Below, in pieces: positions 46,601-58,600 of a stretch of 64,000 nt of DNA. A program made the position numbers and the translations under genes. The notes below the pieces were generated by a model, which saw only the letters and a list, made by a program, of their open reading frames with translations, was not told the origin of the DNA and did not search any database. Source of the DNA: Gerris lacustris (Eukaryota > Arthropoda > Insecta > Hemiptera > Gerridae); NCBI GenBank assembly GCA_951217055.1, contig OX578284.1:47481177-47545176 (forward strand), given 5' to 3'. Position 1 is the first letter of the stretch; each line of letters opens with the position of its first letter.

Positions 46601-49600
46601 ACAGTAAGCTGATCAATGAGCTGGTCAATATAATTAAGTTATTATTGTTTTGTAAATAAACCAAGTGTGGAGCATTCTGATTGGCTAGTTTGATTGGTAG
46701 TTGGCTAGTTGGTTTGGTTTGAGCAGTATACAAACGTACATAAAGACAGATACAAATGTAAAAACAGACAGATACAAACGTAGAATACAGACGTAACATT
46801 CTGGTTGGGGTTTGATCCCTAGGAATTTTCCTCTCTCTTTCCTTCTAGCAGTTGGATAGCGGCTTGAAGAAAAGAGAGGTGTAGAGTGGGCACTCAACAT
46901 CTCTCTCAATACGAATGAAGTGATTTTTGTGGTTGGTACAGCCATTATGAAATTGTTAAATGCACAGCTCACTTAATTTTTGGGAGTTACTTCTTTATTG
47001 TATTTGGTTAAACATGCTACAAGTGGTATTGTTGTTTCACCACAAAACATATTCTTAAATATTTAATTTTGTTTAAAGTTTTAATGAAGTGTTTAAATAA
47101 AATTATTGTTCTACTAAAGTTAACACCGAAGCTGTAATAATAACTATAAAATAGAAGTTTATACTTACGGCAGTCGTTAATAAGACGCCAGTCATTAAGT
47201 TCAATAGTAGGTGCAAAGGATCTGCACTCAGTAACAGCTTGAAGCAGCACATTGCAACGGCAATCTTTAAGTGTTGAGCCTGCTTCAATGCAGGAACAAA
47301 GTGTTTCAACACACTTACTAACTAAATTCTCTAGAGGAACCCAAGAACCACACTCATTAAGAGGCTCTTCCCTGAAATAATATTTAACAAATAAATTAAA
47401 ACAACCAATAAGTCATAGGGGTGTTAAGATGAACCAGAAAATGAATTCAAATGAGTAAATAATATTAGACTGCATCTTCTTTTCTGGTAAATAAATAACT
47501 ATAGTGTTACAAATAACAATATCAATAAAATATTAAAATCTTGACATTAAAAAATGTTTTCTGGCAAATAAAAGACTTTAAAAGTACATGAGCAGTTTTT
47601 TAAAAGAAATAAATAATAATATTTTCTTTAAAAATATGAAAATAGCAAAATTTCCAAGGGAAAACTCAAAACTTGTTTTCCTGTAAAATTATAGAAATGG
47701 GACAGGATTCAATTGGCCTTCTAAAGGCTTATACATCACCAAGTGGTTTTTGGTGAGGAATGTTAGTACAAAGAATCTTAAATGTTTAGTAAATGTTTGT
47801 CTACAGTTATGTTACCGTATGATACCAAAATTATTCTTGCAGAAAATCAGTTTGAATATTTCTTACCGGATAGCATTGCAAGCCTTAAATGCTTCTTTCT
47901 GTATCTCTACTGGACAGACATGAGTTGTACACTTCTCAGGGATTCCCCAAGAATCACCAAATTCAACTGAAGTGTGCGCAGGAGTTCCATCAGGTTTCAT
48001 CTTGTCATTTTCAGCATGTCCATCGAAGAATCCACACATACCATCGACTTTACCAACTGAACTACCAGGCACCTGCAAGAAGAGAAAAATAATTTTTACA
48101 CATCATAAGATAAAGAAATGTGAAATTATGGTGATGGAATTTAGAGAAACTCTTTGAAGAGAAATTATTTTATATTTATATTACTATTATTATTATACAT
48201 CACTAGCTGGATACCCGTGCTTCGCTAAGGAGTGTTTTTAAATTTAATAAGTCTATAAACTACCAGGAAAGCATACAAATTATTTTACTATGCGAGGATA
48301 TCTAGATTATATCCCTCCTAGTTATATCCCCCACCTCTTTGATAAGATCATTTGCAAATATCCTAAATTTACCCCCTCCTAAATGAAAATATGACAAAAC
48401 TGTACACATAACAACAATTACTGTACTCTTAAAGAGCATTTCAACGATATGCATCATGAAGATAAAGGGTATTCATTACTTGTACCCCGTACCTCTTTGA
48501 ACCAAAAGTTATAGTTAGAAAATTCATATTAACAGTTACCTTCCCCTTGCTTTGAAGGTCAAGTGTGCAAATTTTCATCGAGATCGGAATAAAACTGTAG
48601 ATTTGTATAAAAGAACATGCATATGTACACAAATATGTTGACTTTTATATACATATATAGATATAGATTTCCATTTTACCTCTCCCCTTCTAAATGAAAA
48701 TAAGACAAAACTGTACTTAAGAACAATTACTTTACTCTTAAACAGCTTTTCAACGATTTGTATCATGAAGGGTATCCATTACTTTGTCATTTGTACCCCG
48801 TACACATAACAACAATTACTGTACTCTTAAAGAGCATTTCCACGATATGCATCATGAAGATGAAGGGTATTCATCACTTGTACCCCGTACCCTTGGGTAC
48901 CAAAATTTTAATTTCGTAATCTCATGTAGGCAGTGACCTTAACCTTGTTTTGAAGAAAAAGTGTGTAAATATTCATCAAATTAGGATAAAAGACATACCC
49001 TCATACGGATACACTTCTTTTTATATAAGATATAGCTATATTTTTTTAATTATACCCCCCTCCTAAGTGAAAATATGATAAAACTGTACATAACCACAAT
49101 TACTGTCCTCTTAAAGAGCTTTTCAACAATATGCGTCATGAAGGATGTTCATTACTTTAACATTTGTACCCCGTACCCCTGTGTACCAAAATTAAAATTT
49201 TGAATTTTTATGTAGACAGTGATTATAGATATAGATTACCTCATCAACTATAAAGTGCAAAACTTCAAAATAAAAAGAGAAACTTTCACTAATCTAAATA
49301 CATAGTATAATTCTACAATTATTTCTATTATATTTTAGTCTTGTGTTGTAGAGGTAAAGTTAAAATACAGTAAAACAAATAGTGACACAACACCTAACCT
49401 AACAGTTTTCTGAGAATCTTGACCATTTACACATTTTATTTTCTAAAGCTAGTCATTTGTGGTAAAAAACAGCAATTTTAAATTAAATCAAATTTTTAAG
49501 GATAAATATTTTTCACTAAAGACTTCTTAAAATGTTCACATATTGAAAGTAAACCCTTTCCTGGCTAATGACAAATTATTTCATCATATGAATGTAGTGC

Positions 49601-52600
49601 CACCATTGCTATGGCCAAGGGTACTTTTTTTACTTAAGCACCCCCCCCCCCTATATCCCTTTTTCTTAATAGTTATTTTGACAAAGGAACATAGAGTAGT
49701 ATATAATATTCCTTTATTAGTCTAAATTACTATTAAGACAAAGGGATATTCAGTCCAATGTTGTACCTTGGGACAAAGGAATATCACACTTGTGTATATA
49801 AATGTGATAATATCCCTTAGTCTAATTAATTATTAAGACAAAAGAATATTAAATATGCGCTAAGAAAACTGTAGAACTCATTGCCGTACAATTTTCTGTA
49901 TAAGATTTAGTCTTCAAATGTGATAATACTCGATTTTAAAATAGCGTAATATAACTGCCCCAGGAGTCTCAATGTCTTGGGGAGACAGGCACAGAAACCT
50001 TTGAGACTTAGATTTAGAACCAAAGGGGATGCTAAAGCAAATAAGGGCCATGCCAAGATATTTGTCTAAAAAAGTTCAATGCAGATGATAAGATATCTCG
50101 GCATATTATTTCTTAATGTTTGGAATGACATTGTGAGTTTCAGAGACATCTTGTAACAAGTCCTGGTCCCAACCAAAGCAAAAAATTATTAAAAACATTA
50201 TCTTCACAAATAATAGTAATAATAATAGAAATGTAATACTCACAATGATCTTAACATTGCCAAGAGTATCCCAGACAAGTGAAAATTCATGGATACTTGA
50301 GAAAAGAAGGTAAGTATCACTGACTTGCTTCAGGGCAAACTCTTCTGTCTGACCTCCTATTTTTTGAATCTGAAAAAAAATAAAAAATAAAAAAAAAAAT
50401 AAGAAAAGTACAAAAAACAAATTCTCAATAAGATAAGAACACATAAGTAAATATAATAATTAGTTGAAACAGCTGGGTAAATAAATACTTGAATATGTGG
50501 GCCTTAAAGGAATTAAAATTTTGTGATATTTCAATTCCTTGAGTCGCTCAAGCTGACTCGATTCAAAGCTTGCCCTGCACATGGTGGGGTGTAATACACC
50601 CCAGTGGAAATATTTAGTTATTTTATAGAATATTATCTCACACTGCGTCATTGTCCTTTATCTAAATAACAAAGAGTATGTCCTTAAACAGTTCCAAGCA
50701 TTTCTTCCTTTAGGTGTTATCTAGGTAGCGAGTTATTAGTGTCAGACATATATTTGAGGTGCCCTACACCCCACTGTGGTGGTCAGTAATGGACGTTTAA
50801 AAAGTATGTTCATTCTCAAATTTTGCTATCAAACTTTTTCCCTATTATGTTTATAGATTATTCTAATTGAAATTTATAATAAGTTGTTAGTTATTCACTT
50901 TGAAAAAAAAAAAATAAAAATAAAGAGTTTTTTTTTCTAGACCAAAAATACACTTCTTATAAAAGTATGAATATTTTATTTCTAGTAAAGAGTTTTGGAC
51001 ATTTCTTTCCTAACAGTCCAAAACCATTTATTCAATTTTAAAAATATTAGGACAACTAATCTAATGATTTGTAATGAGAAATACACAGTGTGATTACAGG
51101 GCTAAGTAGAGTCAAATAGGTAACTTATGGTTAATTCAAACTTCAAATTTCTTTTAAAAAAAAACTAATTGAGGAATCAAAACTTCTACAGTATGCACTT
51201 TAGAAGTTGTAACTGTTTAAACTTAGATTGGCCAACCTAAATGAGGAATAAAATAAAGCTAAAGGCCTGTGGGATGGGCAGCTAGTGATTTTTTTGTTTG
51301 CCTAGTTAGCCCGACCTTCTAGAATTCAAAATCTTGACCTCTCATTGGCTCCCAACTCTAATTTTTCGGATTTCCCCACGAGTTTTCCCAAAAGTTAAAA
51401 CTCATAACGTAAAAACTATAAAAATGTTGTTTTTTAAATTATGATTACAACTTAGAAAAAAATTAATAATAAAAATAGAATAGTAAAAAGGGAGATTATT
51501 TATACCTGAGGGATGGAGTAGTTGTATCCATTGTACTCTGCAGATAGATTAGGCTTAAATTTCAAAATATTGTCATCTTGTTTAATGACCAGGTATTTAA
51601 AACAAGGTCCAATATAACTGCACTCTTTCATAACTATAAAATACAAATAATATTCAATCTAAATATAAAAATATAACAAAAATTGAGATGATTAATGTAA
51701 GATATTGAATAAAACTCAGAATAAAATGAATAATTTATTTCTTTTAAAAAATGTCAGAAACCCTTTTATATTAATTAAACAATAGCTATATAAGGTTTTG
51801 ACAACTGGTAAATTTTGTTGTCTATTGTCTATGTTTTATTCACTAATTCACTATAGATATGGAATTAAAGCAGACAAAATGAATATAGATGTAGTGAAAA
51901 GTAATTGCACCTTATGTTATGAGTTCATAAAAATAAAAATTAATTAAACTTAGCACATTTTTTTTTATACATTAATACCATTTCTATGTTCTTACTTTTA
52001 ACTTCCCAGAGGTTGTTGATCTTATCCCTAGCCAGTACATGATCACAGATATCATATTTGTAATCAGTTCCGTCAAATGTTGTGAATGTTCTTCCAGTGA
52101 CGTTGCATTTACCATCTGGAGGTTTAACTTCTTTTTGAACACATGAGTAGATACTGCATTTCTCTTCAGGACTCTTAGCAACTTGCAGATCAAATCTAGA
52201 AAAAATAAATAATGATTGCTTTGAGATTCTTTCGAAACAGATAAATATTAAAAAAAATTAGTTACAAGAGGAGAAAAGTTTTATTATAAGAGATTCCCCA
52301 TGTCAAACCTGTCCCCGCGCCACTGGATCACCCTAATTCTAAAAAAGAAAGACAAAATAGACAAATTGATTGACTACTTCACAGCTTCAGTCTCAATTTA
52401 ATATGGATGTTACTTACAAGTTACTTATCGCAGTCATACATGATTAAAACAAATAAATATTATTAAAAAACATCATTTGGTATAATGAGCCAAATTGGAG
52501 TAGTAGGAAAGAAAAACAAAAGAGACACCTTGCAACTAAGAACTATCTCTAAATGCAATGAGCTCATCTACTAATCTAAAACAAAACCTCATAAGGGGTT

Positions 52601-55600
52601 ACGTGTTGTCTAGGGGTGTTATAACTAGGATTCTATCTTGCTGCTGCCCATCCATCTCGAAGAGACCATCGACCATCGAAGAGTTAACTCACTTTCCACT
52701 ATAATTGTGGGTTTTTTAGTCTTGTCTGGGGGCCGTACATTATTACGAGACATCCTAAACTGATAACAATATCCTATTTATTAGATTTTTTGGAGGATTG
52801 TTCATTCCTCAATTAGACTTAGAAATCATTTTAGAACTAAGCATTTTGTTTTTCAATTCTAACAAAATATTATGAGCCACCCTCCCTAAAATATCCTGAT
52901 CAAATATGCAGACCTGAACTTAAAAGAAACAGCAAGCAAAAAAATATAATAAATTAATAAATGATGAGAAAGTGATAATTACCCTTGCTGGCATCTAGGT
53001 TTAGGGGGACATTCCTCAACAAGAGGTGAACCTTTGACTGGTATGCACTTGTACTGTGGACACTGATCAGTAAGTTTGAGAGGAGATCCTCCTTTAGGTT
53101 GTGTTGTCTTGCTTTCAACAGGTTCATTTTGTGCATAAGCATGTTTCTTATAATCATATGAACCTTTACGAGTCTTAGCTGTCTTGTAACCTAAAAAAAT
53201 GTATTATATTATCATCTAGTAATATTCATGCTGATAACAAATTGTGACATAAAAGTTGATTTTACAACACTTGAAGTGACAATTTTCAATATTAGGTACA
53301 ATGCTAGGATAAAAAGCAGTACAGGTGTTTAAGGAGGGACTCCATTTAGGATTTAGGCAAAAAAGAGTCCCGCTCCCGGAAGTACGGTTCCAGTCAGAGT
53401 CCTCATCAGCAAAAGGGTTAAGAAGCATAAAGTGGTACCAACCTGTAGCAGAAGATGTCCTTTCAGATGCTCTTCCCATGAGAGATCTCCATCTAGAGTT
53501 AGAACCAAATGGTGACCATCCTTTAGGTTTGCTTTCCTCAACAACGAGTTCTTTGGTTGATTCACTAATACTAGCAGTGAAACCAGGAGGACATTCGATG
53601 GGTGGACATTCAGTAGGCTTCTCCTCAACTAGGAAACAAAAAGAAAATAATATTAATAATGTTAAAATGCATTGTTTATCATTAGAATTAGGATAATAAT
53701 AAATTAAATTATTAATTTAATATTACTTCTTGGCAATATAACTAGAATTATTAAACATTGTACATTGGTTATCAAAGGGAGAGAAAAAACTGATAAGTTT
53801 ATTGTTTAAATAAATCAGTTTCTCAATACATGTTATTATTTGTTTTATTTAGTAAAGGTTTTCCAATAAAATTTATTACTGACACGCTCCATTTTGTCCT
53901 AAGTAACAAGTACCCAGTTAAGAATTTATCAGAGTACATTCCTGGATTTACGTATTTTTCAACTTACGGTATACTTCGCAGTCCCTCCTTTACGTAAGTC
54001 CAGGGTATTACTGTATAGAGGTCCACGGTAGATCATTGTAGCTATTTTCCGAGGAGGTTCTGGGTTCAACTCCAACTTTGACTACTAACCCCGAGCGACT
54101 CTAACCCTGCGTTATCCATTAAATACCTAGTTACCTAAGCCCTTCTTAGGCTGTTATACCAAAGATTAAAATTATTATTTTATTTATGTTGTCCAATTTG
54201 GTCATCAGTTCAATTGGCCAGCAGTGAAACCAATCTTATTTAATATTAGCTTAAATAAAATTTCCACAACTCAAAATTGTAAGGTGCAAGGAAAAAAGTT
54301 TAATTTCCTTAAAAATGTTGATAAGAATAGTTATTAATGCACCTAGGGAGTAAAGTAATAAGCCATTATTCCCAGAGCGAATAAGTTGGTTCTTGAGGTG
54401 AAGCCGAAGAAACCATGATCCCTAAATCCCGAGGCGAAGCCGAGGGAATTAGACTTATTTAATTCCTGAGGTGTAGCCGAGGGAATAACGCTAATTAGCT
54501 CCCGAGGCACAGCCGAGGGAGATGATTATCGCGAGGGGAATTATAGCACTTTAATCCTGAGGTACATACAATATTTTATCTCCAGTAGGGAGAAAATACA
54601 TAATAAATAAATCAAATTTATTTAATTTTAATAAATAACAATAATTGTTAGCACTTTTAATAGCAGGTATAAAAGATTCAATGTTAAAAACAAATGAGAA
54701 TTGCAATTAAACTCAAGTAGAAGGTTATAGATGCAGGTAAACAATGATAAGCGCAAATTACAAATAAGGTCGAAAAAGTAGTGTCACCAACCTGATTTCA
54801 ACAACTTCACTACATTAGCCATTGATTCTCTACTATTTATAAAATGATTAAGTTGGCAATCCTGCTTTTTCTCCCTGGTTTTACTTTTTCTCCCTACTTT
54901 TACTTTTTCTCCCTACTTTTTGAGTTCAAGGAAGAAAAGACATACTTTAGCCCCTCTAAAATAATCCAAAATCATAACTTTTTTCCCTACTGGCGATAAA
55001 AGTTATTTTCATTACCAGGTGTAGGAACTGTGGTGATGCGACGAACAACTGGAGGTAGAGCAAAAGGTGTAGTAGGTTGAGTACAGTTGACTTCATCATC
55101 TCCGCAATCAATAGTACCATCACACCACACTGATCTATCAACGCAGACATTGGTTGATGGACAAAGTATCTCATCTGGGCCACAAGGTTTACAAAGGCAC
55201 CCACATCCATTTGTGATTAGGCTTACAGTACCCTATAACAGTAATATATTCTTTAATATGTTACATCATCAAAATCTCGACCTATTGACGATTCAAATTC
55301 TATGGTGTAATATTTTGAAAATGTAGCTTATAATTGATCACAATGTTAAATAAGGTTCTAGCAATTAAATCTGAGAAATTTCTAGTGATATTAATTTACG
55401 TACGGGTTCACATGGTGGACACTTTTTGGGAGAACATTGAGGAACACCGTTGAGGGTGCAAATACACTGTTCACACATCATATTCTCGTAAGCACTACCG
55501 ACTGTGTATCTATAACAAATAAAAATAATTATTATTGGAGGTAATATGCCATTTAATTACACAAATTTTCAAATATTTTATTTAAAAAATAAAATAATAA

Positions 55601-58600
55601 TTAAGCAGACTAAGTAATAACTAAGTCAAGAGTTAAGGCGGAAACACGTGACATCACTTGACGTGATAGTAGTGTAGCTGCAATGTATACAAACCTTACT
55701 AAATCAGCACCGCACACTTTTTTCACGTGATATCATGCCACATGATGTCACGTGACGTGATGGTAGTGTGTTTCCGCCTTTATTTAATAATGCTGAGGTT
55801 CATAGTCTTTTTTTTAAAAAAAACTTGTTCCTCTCCAATGTCTTAGTTTTTACAATAGTGTATATTAATTCTGACATATTAGGACTAAGATTCTAACTGA
55901 TAAGGGTGTGTACAATTAAAAAAATAAATAAGAAGAAAGTCCTTTTTATAGAAGTCCAATGAACTGCTCATGCAAGTATGGTGTGTTCATTAGTGAGCAG
56001 TGAACACTAATGAACCAAGGGTCAAGGTGTGGGGTAATTCAAGCCATGTAGGTTCCCAGGCATCCTGTGTAGGTTTTCTATGACCTTGTTCCAATCTCGA
56101 TTCGTAGATGTAAATAAGAGCATCATGGGGTGGGTTTGAACCCACGACCTCGTGCTCCCTCGATTCATGGATAGCTAAACAGACTTGACATGTGACAAAT
56201 TTTAAATAAGTTGCGTTTACGATACGTTGCAGGAACGATTTTAAATACTTTTAGTACTCAACCCTTTTAGTTTAGTAACCCCCTTTTAGGTGTGTACTAA
56301 ACTAAAAAGATACCTGTTTGTCAATATAATAATAAAAATAAAAATACATACTTGATATAATCGATGTAGCATGGACATTGTTGCCTGGGTGAACATCTTT
56401 CACCATCCCACCACTGATCTGGTAAGCAAGGACAAGTAGTAGTTTCTGGATATTTAGCACCAGGGCATAGCTGACATTCCTCAAGACCTCGGGGAGGTGG
56501 TCCCCTTGTTGTTTTAGCTATTTTTATCTCTTCTACAAAAAAATTTTAATTATATTAATGTAAAAACCTACAGCTCAAATCACACACAAGTAAGAGGATT
56601 TAAATTTAAGTTTAAAAAAACTTATGACACTAATTCAGCAGATTATAAAAAGAAAAAAGTGTTATAAATATTTTATTATCTAATTTATCCCAATTTAGAG
56701 ATTTAAGTCTTGCAGATAGTTTTATTAATTAAATTATTAGTTCACTAATAAATTATCAAGTTAATTGTTTTAATCTGTACAAAACATTTGCTAATGTGGT
56801 TTGAAAATATAATAGTCCCGGTTAATATCACCGAAATATATAAATTTATAAATAAAACAATTTGAGAAAAGTAATGTAATTTAATTTAATACAGATTTGC
56901 AGATATCATTAAAGCTAAACTAGGTACTTACCGTAAGGTTCATAACAGCCAAGTACTTCAGCTCTCATAGATATTTTCTTGTGCCACTTCTGAGGGTAGA
57001 TTTTCAGGTACCTTGCACGGATGGGCTGGTCAAAGATCACTGTTACCATCTTAGAATTATCATCATTTCCATGGTACATCTGTAAATCATGAATCATAAA
57101 TGATTATTACCATAATTGATTGAAGCCCTGATTCTTCGAGGAAGTGAAATCGTGCTGCAGTGGATTCCTGCACAGTGTGGGCTTGACGGAAATGAAAGAG
57201 CCGACCAACTGGTCAAAGAAGGTACAACTAAAGAGCAGCCAGACAGACCTACTTCATTTAAAACATCGACAAAATTGATTAATAATGCAGTTATAAGTAA
57301 CTTAAAAGAGAAGTGGCGGATGGAAACAGAAGGCAAGCAATGGGCTTCATTGCTAGACAAGGAAGGAAGAGTGCCGCCAGACCTGCCTAGAAGAGAAGCA
57401 GTAGCTCATTTCCGAATGAAAACTGGACACGACTATCTACAGAGCCACCTACACCGCATCGGAGTCGCAGAATCTGCAACCTGTCCATTATGTCGACAAG
57501 GGGACATGACATCCCTGCACCTTAAAACATGCCAAGCACTTGAAGATGTACGGCACACCAAAAATAATTTAAGTGATATCTATTGGGCTGCTAGACGTCG
57601 CATGGCCGAAGTCGCCTTAGACGAGCAAGGCACAGGAAAAAAAAAAAAAAATAATAAAAAAAAAAATTGTTTTTGGCTTTTCTTTATGAAAATATGTTAG
57701 GCCATAACATGATTAAAGGACCAGCTCCTTCAGACATACTTTGATTTAGTCATTAGTGTAAAACATATTTCACCTTACTGGGAATTGAACCATATACATT
57801 AATTTTCAGACAGTTTTAGGAGAAAGTGTAATCACTCAGTTACACTAATCCCTTTTACCATTGAATTATGTTAAAGTTGGTAAATTAAACAAGGATACAG
57901 TTGAAAAAACTTAATGTTTAAAGAAATTTTCTTTCCTTTATCAGTTTAGTTTAAAGAATATTGATTATTCGAAAATAAATTTAATTATCATAAAATTAGA
58001 ATTATAACAAATATTAAAACATCTTAAGATAACATTACATAAGAGCAGTGTATAAATTCAAATTTTCATGAATCCTCTTATAAAAAAAGGGTTTTATTTA
58101 ATAGAATTAATTCTATTAAAACTAGGTTGACACAAATTAATTGGTTCAATGTTTAAATATTTTATAATCTTACCATTGTTTGTCCATCTTCATTTTTTAT
58201 ATTGTTCCAGGAGCGTCCGTCAGGGCTGAATTTGACTTTGAATTCTTGAACCCAAGATGGGAAATTATCAACAAGATAAACTCCTTTGCCACCACCCATC
58301 AGAATAATTCCAGTTAGTTCTCTCTTATCTTGGAAGTCAAACTAATACAGAGAAAAATAAAAATTGAATTAAGGGGAAAATTGAAAAAAAGGGAAAGTCT
58401 AATAATGGTCTCAAATTGATCAAAAAATAAAATGGCAAAGAACTTTCCAATGTCTGTCATCCGCCCTTAGATATGGTTGTGTAAGCCGATAGGCGGGCAC
58501 ACAAAAATTAATTCCAGGAAAGTTTTTTTTTAGAGAATAAATTACCTGAAGCCATTGTCCAACTGCAAATGAAGCAGGTATCCAACCTAAATCCCCATCG

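Larger units (their letters stand above)
48073..50243. other. Hemolectin intron 16/17 with repeat blocks
   Basis: The 2.2-kb intron holds a four-block degenerate repeat (48190-49240) and copy 3 of the TCTTTAGATTG family (49690-49860); the remainder is AT-rich. Confidence 0.55.
53629..55015. other. Hemolectin intron 11/12 with several repeats
   Basis: It contains the second copy of the 24892 repeat (53885-54020), a block of CCGAGG motif repeats (54380-54545) and a TIR element (54576-54998). Confidence 0.6.
55510..56351. other. Hemolectin intron 9/10 with MITE and SINE piece
   Basis: It contains the MITE at 55636-55779 and a partial SINE at about 56030-56180; the rest is AT-rich. Confidence 0.6.

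Noticed and set aside
46596..46972. Overlapping short open frames on the - strand near 46600-46970
   Set aside because: They lie inside a hemolectin intron, have no domain, and partly consist of short repeated text (acagacagatacaa).
53325..53696. 123-codon + strand open frame
   Set aside because: It overlaps hemolectin exon 12 on the opposite strand, has no known domain, and the exon is fixed by phase continuity.
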